From: Typhlomys cinereus | Taxonomy: Eukaryota; Chordata; Mammalia; Rodentia; Platacanthomyidae | Assembly (NCBI GenBank): GCA_023101885.1 | Contig: JALPQD010000223.1 | Span: 3,619,567 to 3,683,566 of the forward strand | Direction: 5' to 3' | Length of the DNA stretch: 64,000 bases | In this document: piece by piece, positions 11,771 through 23,149 of the stretch | Position numbering within the stretch: the first letter of the stretch is position 1 | How the letters are laid out: every line of letters starts with the position of its first letter | Notes under the pieces: model-generated | Databases searched by the model: none | The model's input: only the letters and a program-made list of their open reading frames with translations | Told to the model about the DNA's origin: nothing | Program-made: the position numbers and the translations under genes

Positions 11771-11944
11771 CTTCTGTCTTCTGTTCCATGGCTCCTTTTA
11801 TGTGGTCCACTACTGGGCAGTTCCCATGGGATCTATGGAAATTCTTATGGAATCTAGGGCTGATCTTTGTATTATCCAGATAATGTCTTCAGGTGGTCTC
11901 AGCTGCTTACTAGGTGTGGTCTCAGCTGATATTAGTTAATACCA

Positions 11945-12152
11945 GGTGTGTTGCGTTGACACTCAGGATTAACTATCACAGCCTCCTTGTTGCTTTGCTC
12001 TGGGGTTTCCCTGAGCTCTGCCATCCAGGACTGGAAGTGCAGACTGCTGTCATTTCTACTTGGAGTTTTTATGTGGGATTTTGGACCCAAATTCAGGTCC
12101 TTTTGCTTGTGAGGCAAAGACTTTAATCACTGAACCATCTGTCCAGCCCCCT
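11945..12152 (-). mobile_element. Older B2-like SINE copy
   Basis: The minus strand reads ggggctggacagatggttcagtg..aaagtctttgcctcacaag..aggacctgaatttgg and continues into a body alignable with the copies at 48325, 52329 and 57815. It is clearly more diverged than the 8460 or 22846 copies and lacks the (CA)n tail. Confidence 0.75.
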
Positions 12153-12674
12153 TTTTGTTGTGTTTGTGACCCTCAGGGTTTTATCTAGGTTACTCTGTGT
12201 GACAAAGGGTTTGGAATGATTCACTGGAGTCTGGTAGGCTCGTCAGTGGGTACGAAACTCATGATAAATGATTTTCCTCTCCTAGAATCTACCAGGGGCC
12301 AATATTTCATCTAGTAGGGCGAAATCCTCCAGAGCCCATCCACCCAGGTGACTGACTGCTAGCAGGGCCAGCTGGTCAAAGCAATGCAAGAAAATGCAGC
12401 AGCTGTGAGTTTATGAACATAATGGCTATGGCATGTCAGTATTTCATAATCCTTGTCCCTATTTTCTAGCTCTTACATTCTACCTGCCCCATCTTCTATG
12501 AGGTTCTCTACGTTTCAGAGAGTGTTAAGCATGACATGTTTATGGGTAAGCACTCAAATGTCATCTACCCTCAGCACCTAGAGCAGTCATGCCCTTACTG
12601 CATGCACTGCTGTTCACTGCAAAAGGAAGCTTCTTTATCAAGAATGACAATAATATTTGGCTACAAAAGGCCAT

Positions 12675-12900
12675 TTGCATTTTTTGGTTTGATTTGTTTA
12701 TTTGTACTGCAGGGTAGCAAATGCAGTGCCTGGGGCATACTAAGTAAAGTTCTACCACTGAGCTACATCCCTAAGCCCTTTTTGTTTGTTTGTTCTTTTT
12801 GAGGTAGGATTTTCTAGGTAGTTCAAGCTGAACCCATCCTCCTCCTGCCTCAGCCTTCTGAGTCCTAGGATCACAAGCCTACCTTGCCACAACCAACCGA
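12675..12900 (-). mobile_element. Composite B1-ID SINE
   Basis: On the minus strand a B1-like 7SL-derived part (12900-12795, containing gaggcaggaggaggatgggt) is followed by an A-rich linker and an ID-like tRNA-Ala-type part (gggcttagggatgtagctcagtggtagaac, 12777 downward). This B1 then ID order is that of the B1-dID/MEN kind of dimeric rodent SINE, opposite to B4. Confidence 0.7.
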
Positions 12901-14630
12901 GGGTGGTGGAATGTATACAGTTAACCCATAGTATTTCAAAATGGGGTCCACTGAATGGACAAGGTAGAGAGTAGTAGGCAGGGCACTATAGATGAAAAAT
13001 GCAATATGACGTGAAGGAAATTCAACGGTAAAACTGACAAAGCTTTAAAAATTATTGCTAAAAAGGTCTGTGGCTATTAATAAACATTGACAGGAAGGGA
13101 GGTTTTAAGAAGAACTCATTTTAAGACAATTCTTCTTCCCATATATTGGTATCTGACCTATAATCCTTTCTCTTGGCTGAAGGTAGGTGGACAGAAGCAC
13201 TTCCTCCTCAGTAGCTAGATAGGCTGTGAGAATTATCCTAGTGAGAGCGACTGATTATACTTCCTTTAAAAAAGAAAAGGGGCAGGGAGAGCACTTTTAA
13301 GGACAGGAAACTCATTCACAACATATCTTAAGACTCTATAGAGACATCCCTTTATTTCTGTGGATGATTGAATTATTTAGTAAAGCTCTTTCAAGGTCTA
13401 CAGTGTTGCCATAATATCACATTGATTAAATCCAGTATTTTACTTGAAATATCTCTTCTTATTTGAAATTTCACATAGATAAGATCACTTATTTCAGTTA
13501 GAACCATAATAAGGCTTGGGTTTTTTTTTTAATAGGCATGTGACCATATATATGAATGGGAAAAATGCTTTCATTTCTGCAAAGATTCAAGCTGCTAATT
13601 CTAAGCCAAATGTGACTGTGCACTTGACTGTCCTTGTAACCATCATTGGCAATGCAGTTTGTGCGACTTGGGACAGAAGGTGAAACTAGAAGGTGAAATC
13701 ACAATGTCTCTCCTTTATAAGGTGATCTGTAAAATCCTCACTCAAAGGGCTACATGCTAAAGATTATTCTAACAGATCCTGACCTTCCTTTGTAAGCAAC
13801 AAATGCAAGATGACCCTTAAGAAACTAGGACCACCTGCATTCCCAATTTTGCTGTATTGGTTATGATAGTGATGCAAAATCATGCTTCCCATAAAAACAA
13901 TGGGTTGAAAGTAATGACTGTGAGAATCATGAATATATTCTATGGACAGAATCACTGAATAGAGGGTCTCTGTGACTTAGCAGTCACATAGCTCATTCTT
14001 AAAAAGGTCCAGACATGCTCATTAGACCTCTAGACCAGGAACTTTTCCCAATGACTCGTGCTCAGATTCCCTAACAGAGTAATGTCCCCTGAACAGGCAG
14101 GTGCAGACTGGGAAAAGCAGGAGGGAAGAGGTGAAAAACTCGCGCCTGTCCATCCCTATAATGCAATCCCTTTTGCTCTGATAAAAAGTCACCAGCTTGT
14201 AACAGCTGTGCATTCTTCCTTTCTGTACCTGTGGCCAAAAGTGCTGACCTAAAGGTTGGACCACAAGAGAAAACAGATCGATGTGTGAGGTTCCAGAAGA
14301 GCTGAAAACATTTTAAAAAGTAATATGCACTTCAAGGATGCTGCTCCGGTCAAACATCACATCGTCCAGTCTCTTTTTCCTTCTCTAGCCACAGCAAAGC
14401 AAGTAGCAGGGGTCAGTTGCCACACTGATAATATTCTTATTAATGACTTTTTAACAAGATGTATTTCAAAGCCTGCATGTAGACTGGAACTCTGAACTAT
14501 CAGTCCTTCAAAACCATGTTGCTCTTAGTGAGCAGGTCCTCAAACCAGCCAGCACACCACACTTAATAACTAACCCACCTCACTTGTAAGTTTAGAAACT
14601 GAGAACTATTATTTCATGAGTAGTCATCAC
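12901..14630. other. Unassigned intergenic or intronic sequence
   Basis: AT-rich single-copy-looking DNA. I see no convincing exon, RNA gene or recent repeat. The frames at 13764-13955 and 14022-14264 are short and without motifs. Confidence 0.4.
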
Positions 14631-14639
14631 ATTTGAGCA

Positions 14640-14825
14640 CCTTTCCAAGCTCATGACAAGCCCTGTCATCCAAGCTTCTGATACTCCTTCAAGGTGAAAG
14701 CCAATATCTGTCCATTTTCTAAAGAAGTGTGCAAAATCAGAGAAGTTAAATTACTTGATGTAGGTGACATACCTGCACTACAGGGTCAGATCTATGGTCA
14801 CATAATCCGACTATTCAGCCAGGGG
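14640..14825 (-). mobile_element. MIR element (ancient SINE)
   Basis: The plus strand carries the reverse-complement core of MIR: ccattttctaaagaag..cagagaagttaaattacttgatgtaggtgacatac..cagggtcagatctatggtc. The match is strongly diverged, as expected for an ancient element. Confidence 0.6.
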
Positions 14826-14904
14826 TCTTCATTGGAATAGTGCATTTGCCTTCATGGTCAGAAATTATATTTCCTTGAAACAAAAGAATGTAAGAATCTG
14901 AAAG

Positions 14905-15310
14905 TAGGTAGGGGTGTTGCCAAATAGTATTTTTTGGACACGGGAGGGCTGCTGTACCCATGCACTCACTGCAGTTGTATGTATTTCCGCAAGACCTACA
15001 CAAGATTTGGCCTAGCAACATTTCACAATGGAAGAGGAAAGATCTCAAAAAGCTCCACGCCTCCCTGAGAGACCTTGAGGGTTAATGCTGGATGGGGAAC
15101 TACTTTCCTCAATGATTTACTCATTGATATTTGATCTGTGCTCAGCAATGCTCAGACACATGCCATTACAGGCCACCCAGATGGAATTCAGTGAGCCAAA
15201 CATGCAAAAAGACATGAAAATAAGAGGGAGACTCGTTGTGAAAGGGAGGGTGAAAATGGCAGACATGCATTGTACCATGTATGAAACTGTCAACGAATAA
15301 AAATAAAAGA
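14905..15310 (+). mobile_element. Lx-type L1 3' end
   Basis: Recognised from the order of blocks known in the Lx L1 3'UTR: tgcactcactgcagttg, gcaagacctacacaagat, a purine-rich stretch, and the tail catgtatgaaactgtcaacgaataaaaataaaa. Similar copies lie at 21975, 44660 and 61905. Confidence 0.75.
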
Positions 15311-15319
15311 AAAAATTAC

Positions 15320-16590
15320 TAAAAAGAAACCATATTACCTTTACACAGAGGCAGCTCTAGAAAAGATTTGTCCCTTTTTCTGCTGGAGCCCTTCCCAAGG
15401 GGCCCCAAATGTTCAGACATAATTTAACCTCTAAGAGTGCCCTGGGTGTCCAGATCTTCCCCCACTCATTAGACATATCAATAATGACAGGAAGAAATTA
15501 GCTTACATATAGCTAATATTATCATATTAGCTATATTATCATCCCACATATATTTGCTCATAAAATGAAAAGATTTGTTTTGCAAAGAAACATAATGAGG
15601 AAGCACAGTGGCCTTCAAGGTCCCTCCTAGCCCTCCACCCTCCTAATGGCTGAGTTGCTCAAGTCTGAGGACTGGATGTGATTGTGGCTGTTTTTCAACT
15701 CAAGCTAGGCTTCTGATCACGTGATATGGAGCTCCTCCATTTGATGTGGATCAAGTGAGAATTCTGAGGAATCTGTCTACTTTCACTTCTGAAAACACCT
15801 CTGTGAATAGGAAAGTCTGATTCTCTTTGCAACTCTGCCTTTCATCATGGCACCTACAGTGTCCTTTGTCTGAGACCTGAGTCCTTTCACTACCCTGGAT
15901 CCCAAGGCAATGAAAGATCCCCATTTCAATAGCAGCAGTGTCATGTATAACTTCTGACCTGGAAGGAACCAACTGTAGGACTCTTGGTGCAAGTTGGGAC
16001 TCCTTTGCAAATCTCTGTCTCAGTCACAATCTCAAGCCCCCCAAGGTAGGGGAGCATGTGTCACAGGATGACACTACTCCAGCTGCCATCGCCCTTTTCT
16101 TCTGGATCCTTCTCCTCCAGGGTGCCAGGAACCAAACACATCACCATCGTCACTGTGCACTGCTGTTCAGTCCATGTTTCAGCCAATCAGACAACAAATC
16201 TATTAGAGCCCTTCAGGCCCTAGTTACAACACTGAATCCAAAGGCTCTGCTTAGTGGAAATCAGCCTCACATAACTTTAAGTTTCCTCCATGATTCCACA
16301 CCCTCAAAACCATTCCCACACAGTCCTTGGATTTGTCTGTATAATTCTACAAGAACTGAGGTCCAGAACCAAAGATGGAATGTAGAATATGTTTGAGAAG
16401 ATAAAAATTTGCAGTGTTTCAGGCACTTTGGGTTGTGTCTACAGGAGGTGGAGACTAATATTCAAATGTTGATATTGTGGAAGAAAAGGAATTTTTACAG
16501 AAATTGTGACAAATAATGAGGTTATGACTAACAGCCTGGTGGTCAGCAGTTTTCAGAGTTCTAAAAACAAAAGTCTAATATGGGCGGCTA
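15320..16590. other. Unassigned sequence
   Basis: No supported gene. A plus-strand frame of 152 codons (15938-16396) has no recognisable domain, no splice context and low-complexity composition, and is taken as chance. Confidence 0.4.
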
Positions 16591-16595
16591 GATAT

Positions 16596-17171
16596 TGAAA
16601 ACATCTCCACTCTCAAGGTCCCTGAGAGAATCTTCCCCCTTCAAGGTCTCGGAGAAATGTTTTCAGTATGTCCAGATGCCACCTAAGCCCGCTTGCCCCC
16701 TCCCCACACAGAACTCCGGGAAATGCTCCCCCTCTCAAGGTCTAATATGCCAAATACCACCAAAGCCTTTGTATTATTATTGTAACTATGACCGAAGCTT
16801 TACCCCAAGCCCACTGCTATCTTGCACAAACAAGTCAGCCCTGCTGCAGACGTGTTGACCGGGACCTCGCCCACCAAGAACTGCCCATGACTTCGACCAG
16901 AACATCTGATGGTCACCCTTGGCTGACTCAATGTCCTTGTGTGCTGTAAAAACTGTGCCAAAGAGTGCTATAGAAAAATATGTTTTGCTACCCTATACCC
17001 TATAAAAACCCTACCCCGACCTCAGTCGGGGCCGCTCTTCTCTTGCTTGCAAGGGGGAGGGGTCCTGGCATGCCAGAATAAACTCGCCTATTGCCATTGC
17101 ATCAGCCTCTCGGTCCTCGTGTCTCCTTTTGGGGTCGGGGCGGGTGACTTGAAGGAACTTCGGTTCCAACA
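16596..17171 (+). repeat. Solo LTR of a class I-like endogenous retrovirus
   Basis: A 576-bp element starts with TG and ends with CA (TGAAAACATCTCC..GGTTCCAACA). It is flanked by the 5-bp duplication gatat (16591-16595 and 17172-17176). U3 carries CCAAT/TATA-type promoter sequence with tataaaa at 17001-17007. A short hairpin (ccccgac..gtcgggg, near 17014-17032) lies by the expected transcription start. A poly(A) signal aataaa is at 17078-17083, and the U5 is T/G-rich (tcggtcctcgtgtctccttttgg). No internal region is present, so it is the product of LTR-LTR recombination. Confidence 0.88.
16985..17085 (+). promoter_or_regulatory. Promoter and poly(A) signals of the solo LTR
   Basis: A tataaaa box (17001-17007) is followed about 25-30 bp later by a GC-rich hairpin start region and then by aataaa (17078-17083). 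This spacing is the usual U3/R layout. Such solo LTRs can act as alternative promoters; nothing in the window shows that this one does. Confidence 0.6.
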
Positions 17172-17179
17172 GATATCCA

Positions 17180-17620
17180 TTCTTTAGCATGCATTTGCAA
17201 AGGAAGACCCTGTTTCCCAGTTTCTTTTGTGATTATGTAAATGGGTAATGCTGTTCAGGCTAATAGGATGGATAGACAAGGGATAACTGTCTTATAGATG
17301 CCCTTTGGTTAGGGAAGGTACACAACCTCTTAACTGTAGATCTAAACAACCCCTGCAGGTGGATGGAGAGCTGCATGCAGCCCTGGGAAAAATAAAGTGA
17401 ACTTTATTTAAGTCTCAGTATGCTAAGAAAACTGTATAGACAAGAGAAATCCAAAGGAACATGTGTGTTGCAGTTATTCTGCATTGTTAATGATGCATTT
17501 GTTACTGATGCATTCACAACCAAATGGCCTAAAGGAACAAAGGATTGTATTTTCTCTTGTCAAATTCTGGATACAGCTCTCACTTTAGCTTGGCAGGATA
17601 GTCTACACTAACACCAGTGG
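17180..17620. other. Unassigned sequence
   Basis: No gene or recognised repeat seen. Confidence 0.4.
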
Positions 17621-17624
17621 CCAA

Positions 17625-17915
17625 GGGAGGTGGTCATAGCATATCCATAGGACTGCAGAGAGAAGGACGACCCTTACTCTGCCAGACCAGCATGTCAGAC
17701 CAAGTATACCAAAAGGATATACAACTTCCCTAACCAGCTACCTCTATCTTATTCACCTGCCCAAAGCCTAGTCCACCCCCACCATGTTCTGGGCCTTCCC
17801 TACTAACTAGACAATCTCCTGCAGGTTTGCCTAGGGCTAACTCAACCACTAATTCTATGCATATATTCCCAAAGCTTGAACCCTCAACCATCAAGATGAC
17901 ACCCAATGTCAAAGA
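17625..17915 (-). mobile_element. ERVL-type (MLT2/MT2-like) LTR fragment
   Basis: The minus strand reads tgtcatcttgatggttgagggttc..tttgggaat..ggttgagtt..gattgtctagtt..gggcaggtgaataagat..acttggtctgacatgctgg. The same string of blocks recurs at 49005, 52690, 53675, 57565 and (minus) 58925. Confidence 0.7.
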
Positions 17916-17929
17916 CTTCATCTATTTCC

Positions 17930-19440
17930 TAGAAAATGGGAAAGAAAGTTTGCTGAGCTCACAGTAAAGTCATGTGGAAGGTTGACTGAGGCTCAGGATA
18001 AATGCCTTTGACCCCTGAGAGAAAACTCCAAAGGCCATCCTCTGAACAATGGGGTTTGTTGGGCTCTGAGCAGATAGCAGCTCCACACATGAGGTAAAGA
18101 AGTCAAGGGCAGACTCAAGGCTCTGCTGCTGCAGGACTCACAGGCTGTAGAGTAGACCACTTGTAGACCAGGCCGAAACAGTCACGGCAGAACACTTCTG
18201 ATCTGGGATTCGGTTTATACCCCAGAGGCAGATGGAACAGCAGGATCGCTGTGAATCAGGATTGTCCGTGTGACCAGAACCTCTCTGTACACACCAGAAA
18301 AGTTAGCAGGGGACGATGGGATGCTGGGCTTGATCATGGTGAAGTTGAAGAAGGCCAAAATCACAGAGAGAACCCTCACCTCCGTTCAGGTCACAGAATC
18401 AATAACTTTCCAAGAAAACAGCTCAGGCCTCTGAAAGGTCTTCACCCACAAAGAGCAGGTGAGATGGCACCACTCGCTCCCTGACAGAAATTGCCACACA
18501 GACAAAATACATTCTTACAAAAGGTACTTAAGATTTGTAAATTCATATTCGAAAACATTTAAATATGATCACATATAGAGTTTCCATAAAGAATTATTTC
18601 CAGAAAAGGGGAAAAAATAGTATCCTGTAAGGAAAAGAAGGAAAGGAAAGGAAAGGAAGAAAGAGAAATGTCAAATTTTAATAATAGTAATTTAGTCAGA
18701 GAGTACAAATGTAGTTCAGTACTAGAGGACAGATTTAGCAGGTGTGAATTGCAGTATTATTAAACTAAATGTGCTTGGTTCAATATAAAATTAATTAGCC
18801 ATTTAAAATGTCTGCAATTGCTTGAAATTCTGTCCATCGAGGCTCCTGTGCACTTGTACCTACTCCATCTCTCATCGTGATTTGACCTGGTGGGTCCAGA
18901 AGACCGTGCGGACGCTCCAGGAAACCTAACGAACCTCAGCTGCTGCCTGTCGAGAGAACACTCCTTAAATGATCCCGACACAGCTTTCTGTTTGTTTCAG
19001 TCCAACTAGGACATTTTCTTTCTTTTTTTTTATTTACTCGAACCCACATCCTCAAAACAGTGGCCTCAATCTGCAAATCTTACAAAATCTATTATTGTGC
19101 ATTACACACACAGCATCACATTGTTATTAGTTGTCCTTAAATATCTGAATATCCTCACACTGCTTACTCTAAGTTCTCTTATGCAAAGCTTATAACCATA
19201 GGTACATTGATTATGTAACTTCATGGATAACTAACTGCTAGTTGCACAAGGATTCTAAAGGAAGATGTCAAATTAAAAGATAAAATCATATTGAATAAAT
19301 ACTATGAAAACGATGACATACTGTCAGGAAAACAAAAAAACCCCACAGTTGTTATAACTCTAGAGAAAACATATTACTTACCTGGAAGACAGATATCTAA
19401 AACATTGCATAAATTAGGCATAAAAACCCCTCTGGCTATT
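17930..19440. other. Unassigned sequence with a short GGAAA-rich tract
   Basis: No gene supported. A purine tract of gaaag repeats lies at about 18628-18668. A donor-like gaggtgagg on the minus strand near 18370 has stops in all three frames upstream, so no exon is called. Confidence 0.4.
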
Positions 19441-19449
19441 TAATAATCC

Positions 19450-19605
19450 TGCCTATTAGTGGCCTGAAAACCTAGTTATCAAAGTCCAAAATCCCCAGAA
19501 GCCACATGGCGCAGGAGAGAACCGACTTCTGAAAATTTTCTCTAACCTCCACATTATACCATGGGACACAGGATTCTCTCTCATAAATAAATATATTTCA
19601 AAATT
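19450..19605 (+). mobile_element. B3 SINE fragment
   Basis: Matches the interior of B3: aatccccagaagccacatgg..aggagagaaccgacttctg..ctctaacctccacat..tggg, ending in ctcataaataaatat. The 5' tRNA-like head is degraded. Confidence 0.7.
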
Positions 19606-20240
19606 TAAAATATCCTGCCAATCATAACACACCACTTTTGTAACTGGCTCCACGAAGGGTTGCGTGGCAATGTTCTGAGATCCGGTTCTCACTGGTCTCC
19701 TCCAGGTCCATTCACTCCTGTCTCTGGTCCTGGAACTCTGCGCAGGCAAGCCTGCTCTTCTGCCTCCTCATCAGTGGATGCAGCACCCACAGTGTGTCGG
19801 CACCACACAGGTACGTGCACCCACGATCTTACAAACACAAGGAAGATGCTACTTGTGACATATCCTCCCCAAGAAGTGATGTCCGACCATCTGCTGAACT
19901 CTGACTGACTAAGCACTTGTGGCCTGCAAAGCAGGACGAAACATGTAACTCAGACTCTACAGCTACCCTGGGTGCTTGTGATCACCTAGGGCAAACTGTA
20001 AGTGTCTAAACCTTTCTAGCGCTTTCATCTCTGGCAGTAATTAAAAGAATAGGCAGGTGTGACCAAAAACACACGTATTTTAAATTTTCAATGATTTCTT
20101 CAGCAGCGGAAACCTGAGAGCTACGAAATAGCCACTGGGAGGCCAGCACTGATTGGACAAAAGAGTCAAACTAGCTGGAGAAAACATAGCTTTGTTCATT
20201 ATTTTTATAAGAATGATTATCTGAGTGTTTTAAATTATTT
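19606..20240. other. Unassigned sequence with several CpGs
   Basis: The 19640-19840 stretch is less AT-rich than its surroundings and keeps some CpGs. It has open frames on both strands (19660-19908 plus, 19456-19749 minus) but no protein motif. It may be part of an unrecognised repeat. Confidence 0.3.
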
Positions 20241-20502
20241 CTCTGTGTCTCTGTGTCTCTCTATCTCTCTGTCTCTCTCTCTGTCTGTCCCTCTCTCTCT
20301 CTCTCTCTCTCTTCTGTGCACGTGTAATATGCATGGATGTATATAAGTACCCATGACTCACAGCATCTATGTGGAGGTCAGAGAATAATGTGAGAAATCA
20401 GTTCTTTCTATCTACCTTCATGTGGGTTCTGGGGATCAAACTCAGGTCTTCAGACTTGTAGGAAAGGTGTTTTTCCCTACTGAGCCAACTTGCCAGCCCT
20501 TG
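20241..20502 (-). mobile_element. B3 SINE with (CT)n tract
   Basis: The minus strand begins agggctggcaagttggctcagtaggg, continues with a B box (gacctgagtttgatccccag), then acccacatgaagg, ctgacctccacatag, and ends in a long (AG)n tract (plus strand CT, 20241-20313). This is the canonical B3 order and one of the clearest clade markers in the window. Confidence 0.88.
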
Positions 20503-21109
20503 TAGTCTTTCGACAGAGTGATTGCAGAATGATACCTGCTAATGGGAAAAATTTGCTGTAAAAAGAAATAGTGTTAGTAGTTTAACTACATAGAGTTCCA
20601 AAGTGGCCCCATTAGAAGTGCTTCTACCACAACCATAAGCAATTAAACAAAATTCCCAGTACCACATATATGAGTCGTTGATCAGAGGGGTCTCAAAGCC
20701 CCCCCACCCAAACAATATAGGCATTTGCAGTTGTTCTTGGTTGCCCTCCAGATACTAAAACCCTATTGCTGAAGACAGTGCACATAAGGAACTCAGGACA
20801 TACAGAAAACAAGCTTCCTCCTTGCTGGCCAGCCTTCATAGTACCAGAGGCATGATGCAAATTGCCAAGGGTGAAAAGCAACCAATAGCCTTACCCAGCT
20901 GTGAGTGGTGCAAGCTACAATAACAGCTACTCTGACAGAATAGACCATTGGTGCAATCATAGCATGTATGGTGCAGGGTAACCAATGCTTTCTGATTGGA
21001 TTTAAAACACACTTTTTGCAGGGAACACATATTTGGTACTGTAAATCTAGCCATGAACCTGTGGAAGACGAGTCCATAGGACCTAGATGGTAACAAACTA
21101 CAAAGTTTT

Positions 21110-21666
21110 TTTTAACATTTTTTATTGTTATTTCCACTCATACAAACTTAATAGGTACACCGGTTCCCTTCTTCCCTCCTCCTCCCCTCACCCCTCCCTC
21201 CCCATCCCCCAGTGCTTCTCCCCCCAATCCCTAGAGAATCCTTTAATGTGCATGCCAGACTCTCCTCTGGGCCCTCCTCTCCGATGACGTACAAGGACCC
21301 AGTGGCATTTCCCTGAACCCTTTCCTGTGTTCCCCTTAAGCATAGGAGCACTACTGTGGCTGTCAATCCCTTGCCTCCAAGGATCTTGGTGCCTTTAGCA
21401 GATGCTAGACTTTGTGAGGTCAGTAGTGTGGGGGACATTGCAGAGGGCATGTAAAGTCCAATTATGATTACTTTGGCCCTAACTTGTGTGGAGTATCTTG
21501 CATATCATTGGTCCTCCCATCCTTGTGCTCTTACAATCTTACCGCCCCCTCTTCCCCAAATTTCCCTGAGCTTCAGGATAGGGAGAGATTAGGCTGGCCT
21601 AGTTCTAGGTGGTTGATATAGAGTCTCTGAAGTTCTGGATTATGGTTCGTTGATTTTCTTTTGCAG
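21110..21666 (-). mobile_element. Short 5'-truncated L1 (3'UTR only)
   Basis: About 557 bp of the 3'UTR of the same L1 group as elements 1 and 2 (poly(T) start, then the pyrimidine tract, ending at ..cttttgcag). It is bounded by a perfect 17-bp duplication acaaactacaaagtttt (21093-21109 and 21667-21683). Read in the L1 sense, the upstream junction is CT/AAAA, close to the preferred L1 endonuclease site TT/AAAA. Confidence 0.92.
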
Positions 21667-21974
21667 ACAAACTACAAAGTTTTAGCTGCAGGAAATTGAT
21701 AGCAAATAGTCATTTAAATACTTATCATGATAGCCATAGATTAGAGAAGCTCCAGCACTTGACCAAGAAGCATCCTTTGCAATGGAAGGTGCTTAGTGCA
21801 GAGAAAGCAATTGGCCAAAATTCAGAGAATCAGCAACTGTAGAGCGTTCAGTCCTAAGCAGGACATAGCATTACCCCTCACACCAAGGCTCAGGGAACCT
21901 TGCTGAAGAGAGGGTAGTAAGAATGTAAGGGTTTGATGGTGGAGAGTAATACTGGAAGATGGTATTCCCTTGTC

Positions 21975-22375
21975 ATGCTACAAATGCCACACCCAAGAAC
22001 TCACTGCAGCGATATCCACTTCCACAAGACCTGCACGATGTTTGGCCTATCGACCTTTCACCACGGAAGGGGAGGATCTAAGAGGCACTGCACCTCCCTT
22101 TGAGATTACTGAAGGTGACCGCCAGACAAGAGAAGGGATGTTTTTTTCCTCATATGAGTCACCCATGCACCAGAAATACTTGGACATTTGCCAGTACAGA
22201 CATCCTAGATGAAACCCAATGGATCACACATGTAAAAAGATGTAGAACTAGAAAGGAGAGTGGTAGAAAGGAGAAAGTATAAAGTGGGATAGGAAGTGAG
22301 AATGGGATTGGGTAGTAAGGAATAGAAACACATAAATTCATAGTATTTGTATATAAAGTGTCAAAGAATATTTAA
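21975..22375 (+). mobile_element. Lx-type L1 3' end
   Basis: Blocks ctcactgcagcgatatcc, cacaagacctgcacgatg, the purine-rich segment (22245-22320), and a tail gtatataaagtgtcaaag..aataca parallel the copy at 14905-15310. Confidence 0.65.
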
Positions 22376-22845
22376 TACAAAAGAACCTTAAAAATGGCCC
22401 CATAATTTTCATCCATCCAACTATTTCTAAAGAAAATTTTGGAAATTGTTCCTAGATTTACAATATTATTTAGATGTAGTTATCAGAACACTAGTTGGTT
22501 GGTTGGCTGGATATACAGTTGGTCAGTTGCTTGGTTGATAAATTGGTTCTTTCTAATTACTTAGTCCAGTGCCATGTTCTTTCCTTATCTCTGGCCTACC
22601 TTTAGAGGCAGTATGAATCAGGAGGAGGGTAGGCTAAGTACCACTGAGAAGAAACACCAAGGCTCCTAGGAAGTCTAGCTTCCACCCTGTTCCCCTGACA
22701 GTGAGCAAGTCAGTCCTTTCAGACAAGACATCCATCAGGAAATGCTCCAACCATACTAGGCAGGATGGAACAAATAGGTCTGAAGCATGTGACTGAAACA
22801 CCCCATTCCTTCTTAACTTTGACTAATCTTTAAGATAAATGGCAG

Positions 22846-23057
22846 GGGAGCTGGAGAGGTGGCTCAGGGGTTAAGCCTCTGCCTTGCAGGCGGAAGGTCC
22901 CGAGTTCGGATCCTAGACCCCACGTATAGACGCCAGGCGGAAGCGGGAGCGGCCTGCGCTTCTGGTCCTGGTAGGGCGGAGCCTGTGGATCCCAGGACAA
23001 GTAAACGAGGAGGAGGTGGAGGCGGTCCATGGTGGTTCCCGAGTTCGCCTGTGGTGT

Positions 23058-23114
<57 letters not shown>

Positions 23115-23132
23115 GAATAAATAATTTAAAAA
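22846..23132 (+). mobile_element. Young tRNA-derived B2-like SINE with (CA)n tail
   Basis: It starts at ggggagctggagaggtggctc, with an A box (tggctcaggggttaag) and B box (ggtcccgagttcggatcc), then a GC-rich body (cggcctgcgcttctggtcc, tagggcggagcctg), (AC)25 at 23061-23111, and the end gttgaataaataattt. It is flanked by a 14-bp duplication with one mismatch (22832-22845 and 23133-23146, aagataaRtggcag). The body differs from mouse and rat B2. No terminator-like T4 is obvious. Confidence 0.92.
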
Positions 23133-23149
23133 AAGATAAGTGGCAGGGC

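Noticed and set aside
14815..15048. 77-codon minus-strand frame with several cysteines
   Set aside because: It overlaps the start of an Lx-type L1 3' end and a MIR; repeats explain the sequence.
19376..19400. Perfect minus-strand donor CAG/gtaagtaat with a possible exon upstream
   Set aside because: All frames upstream contain stops within about 70 bp, and the only alternative is a 15-bp micro-exon with weak support.
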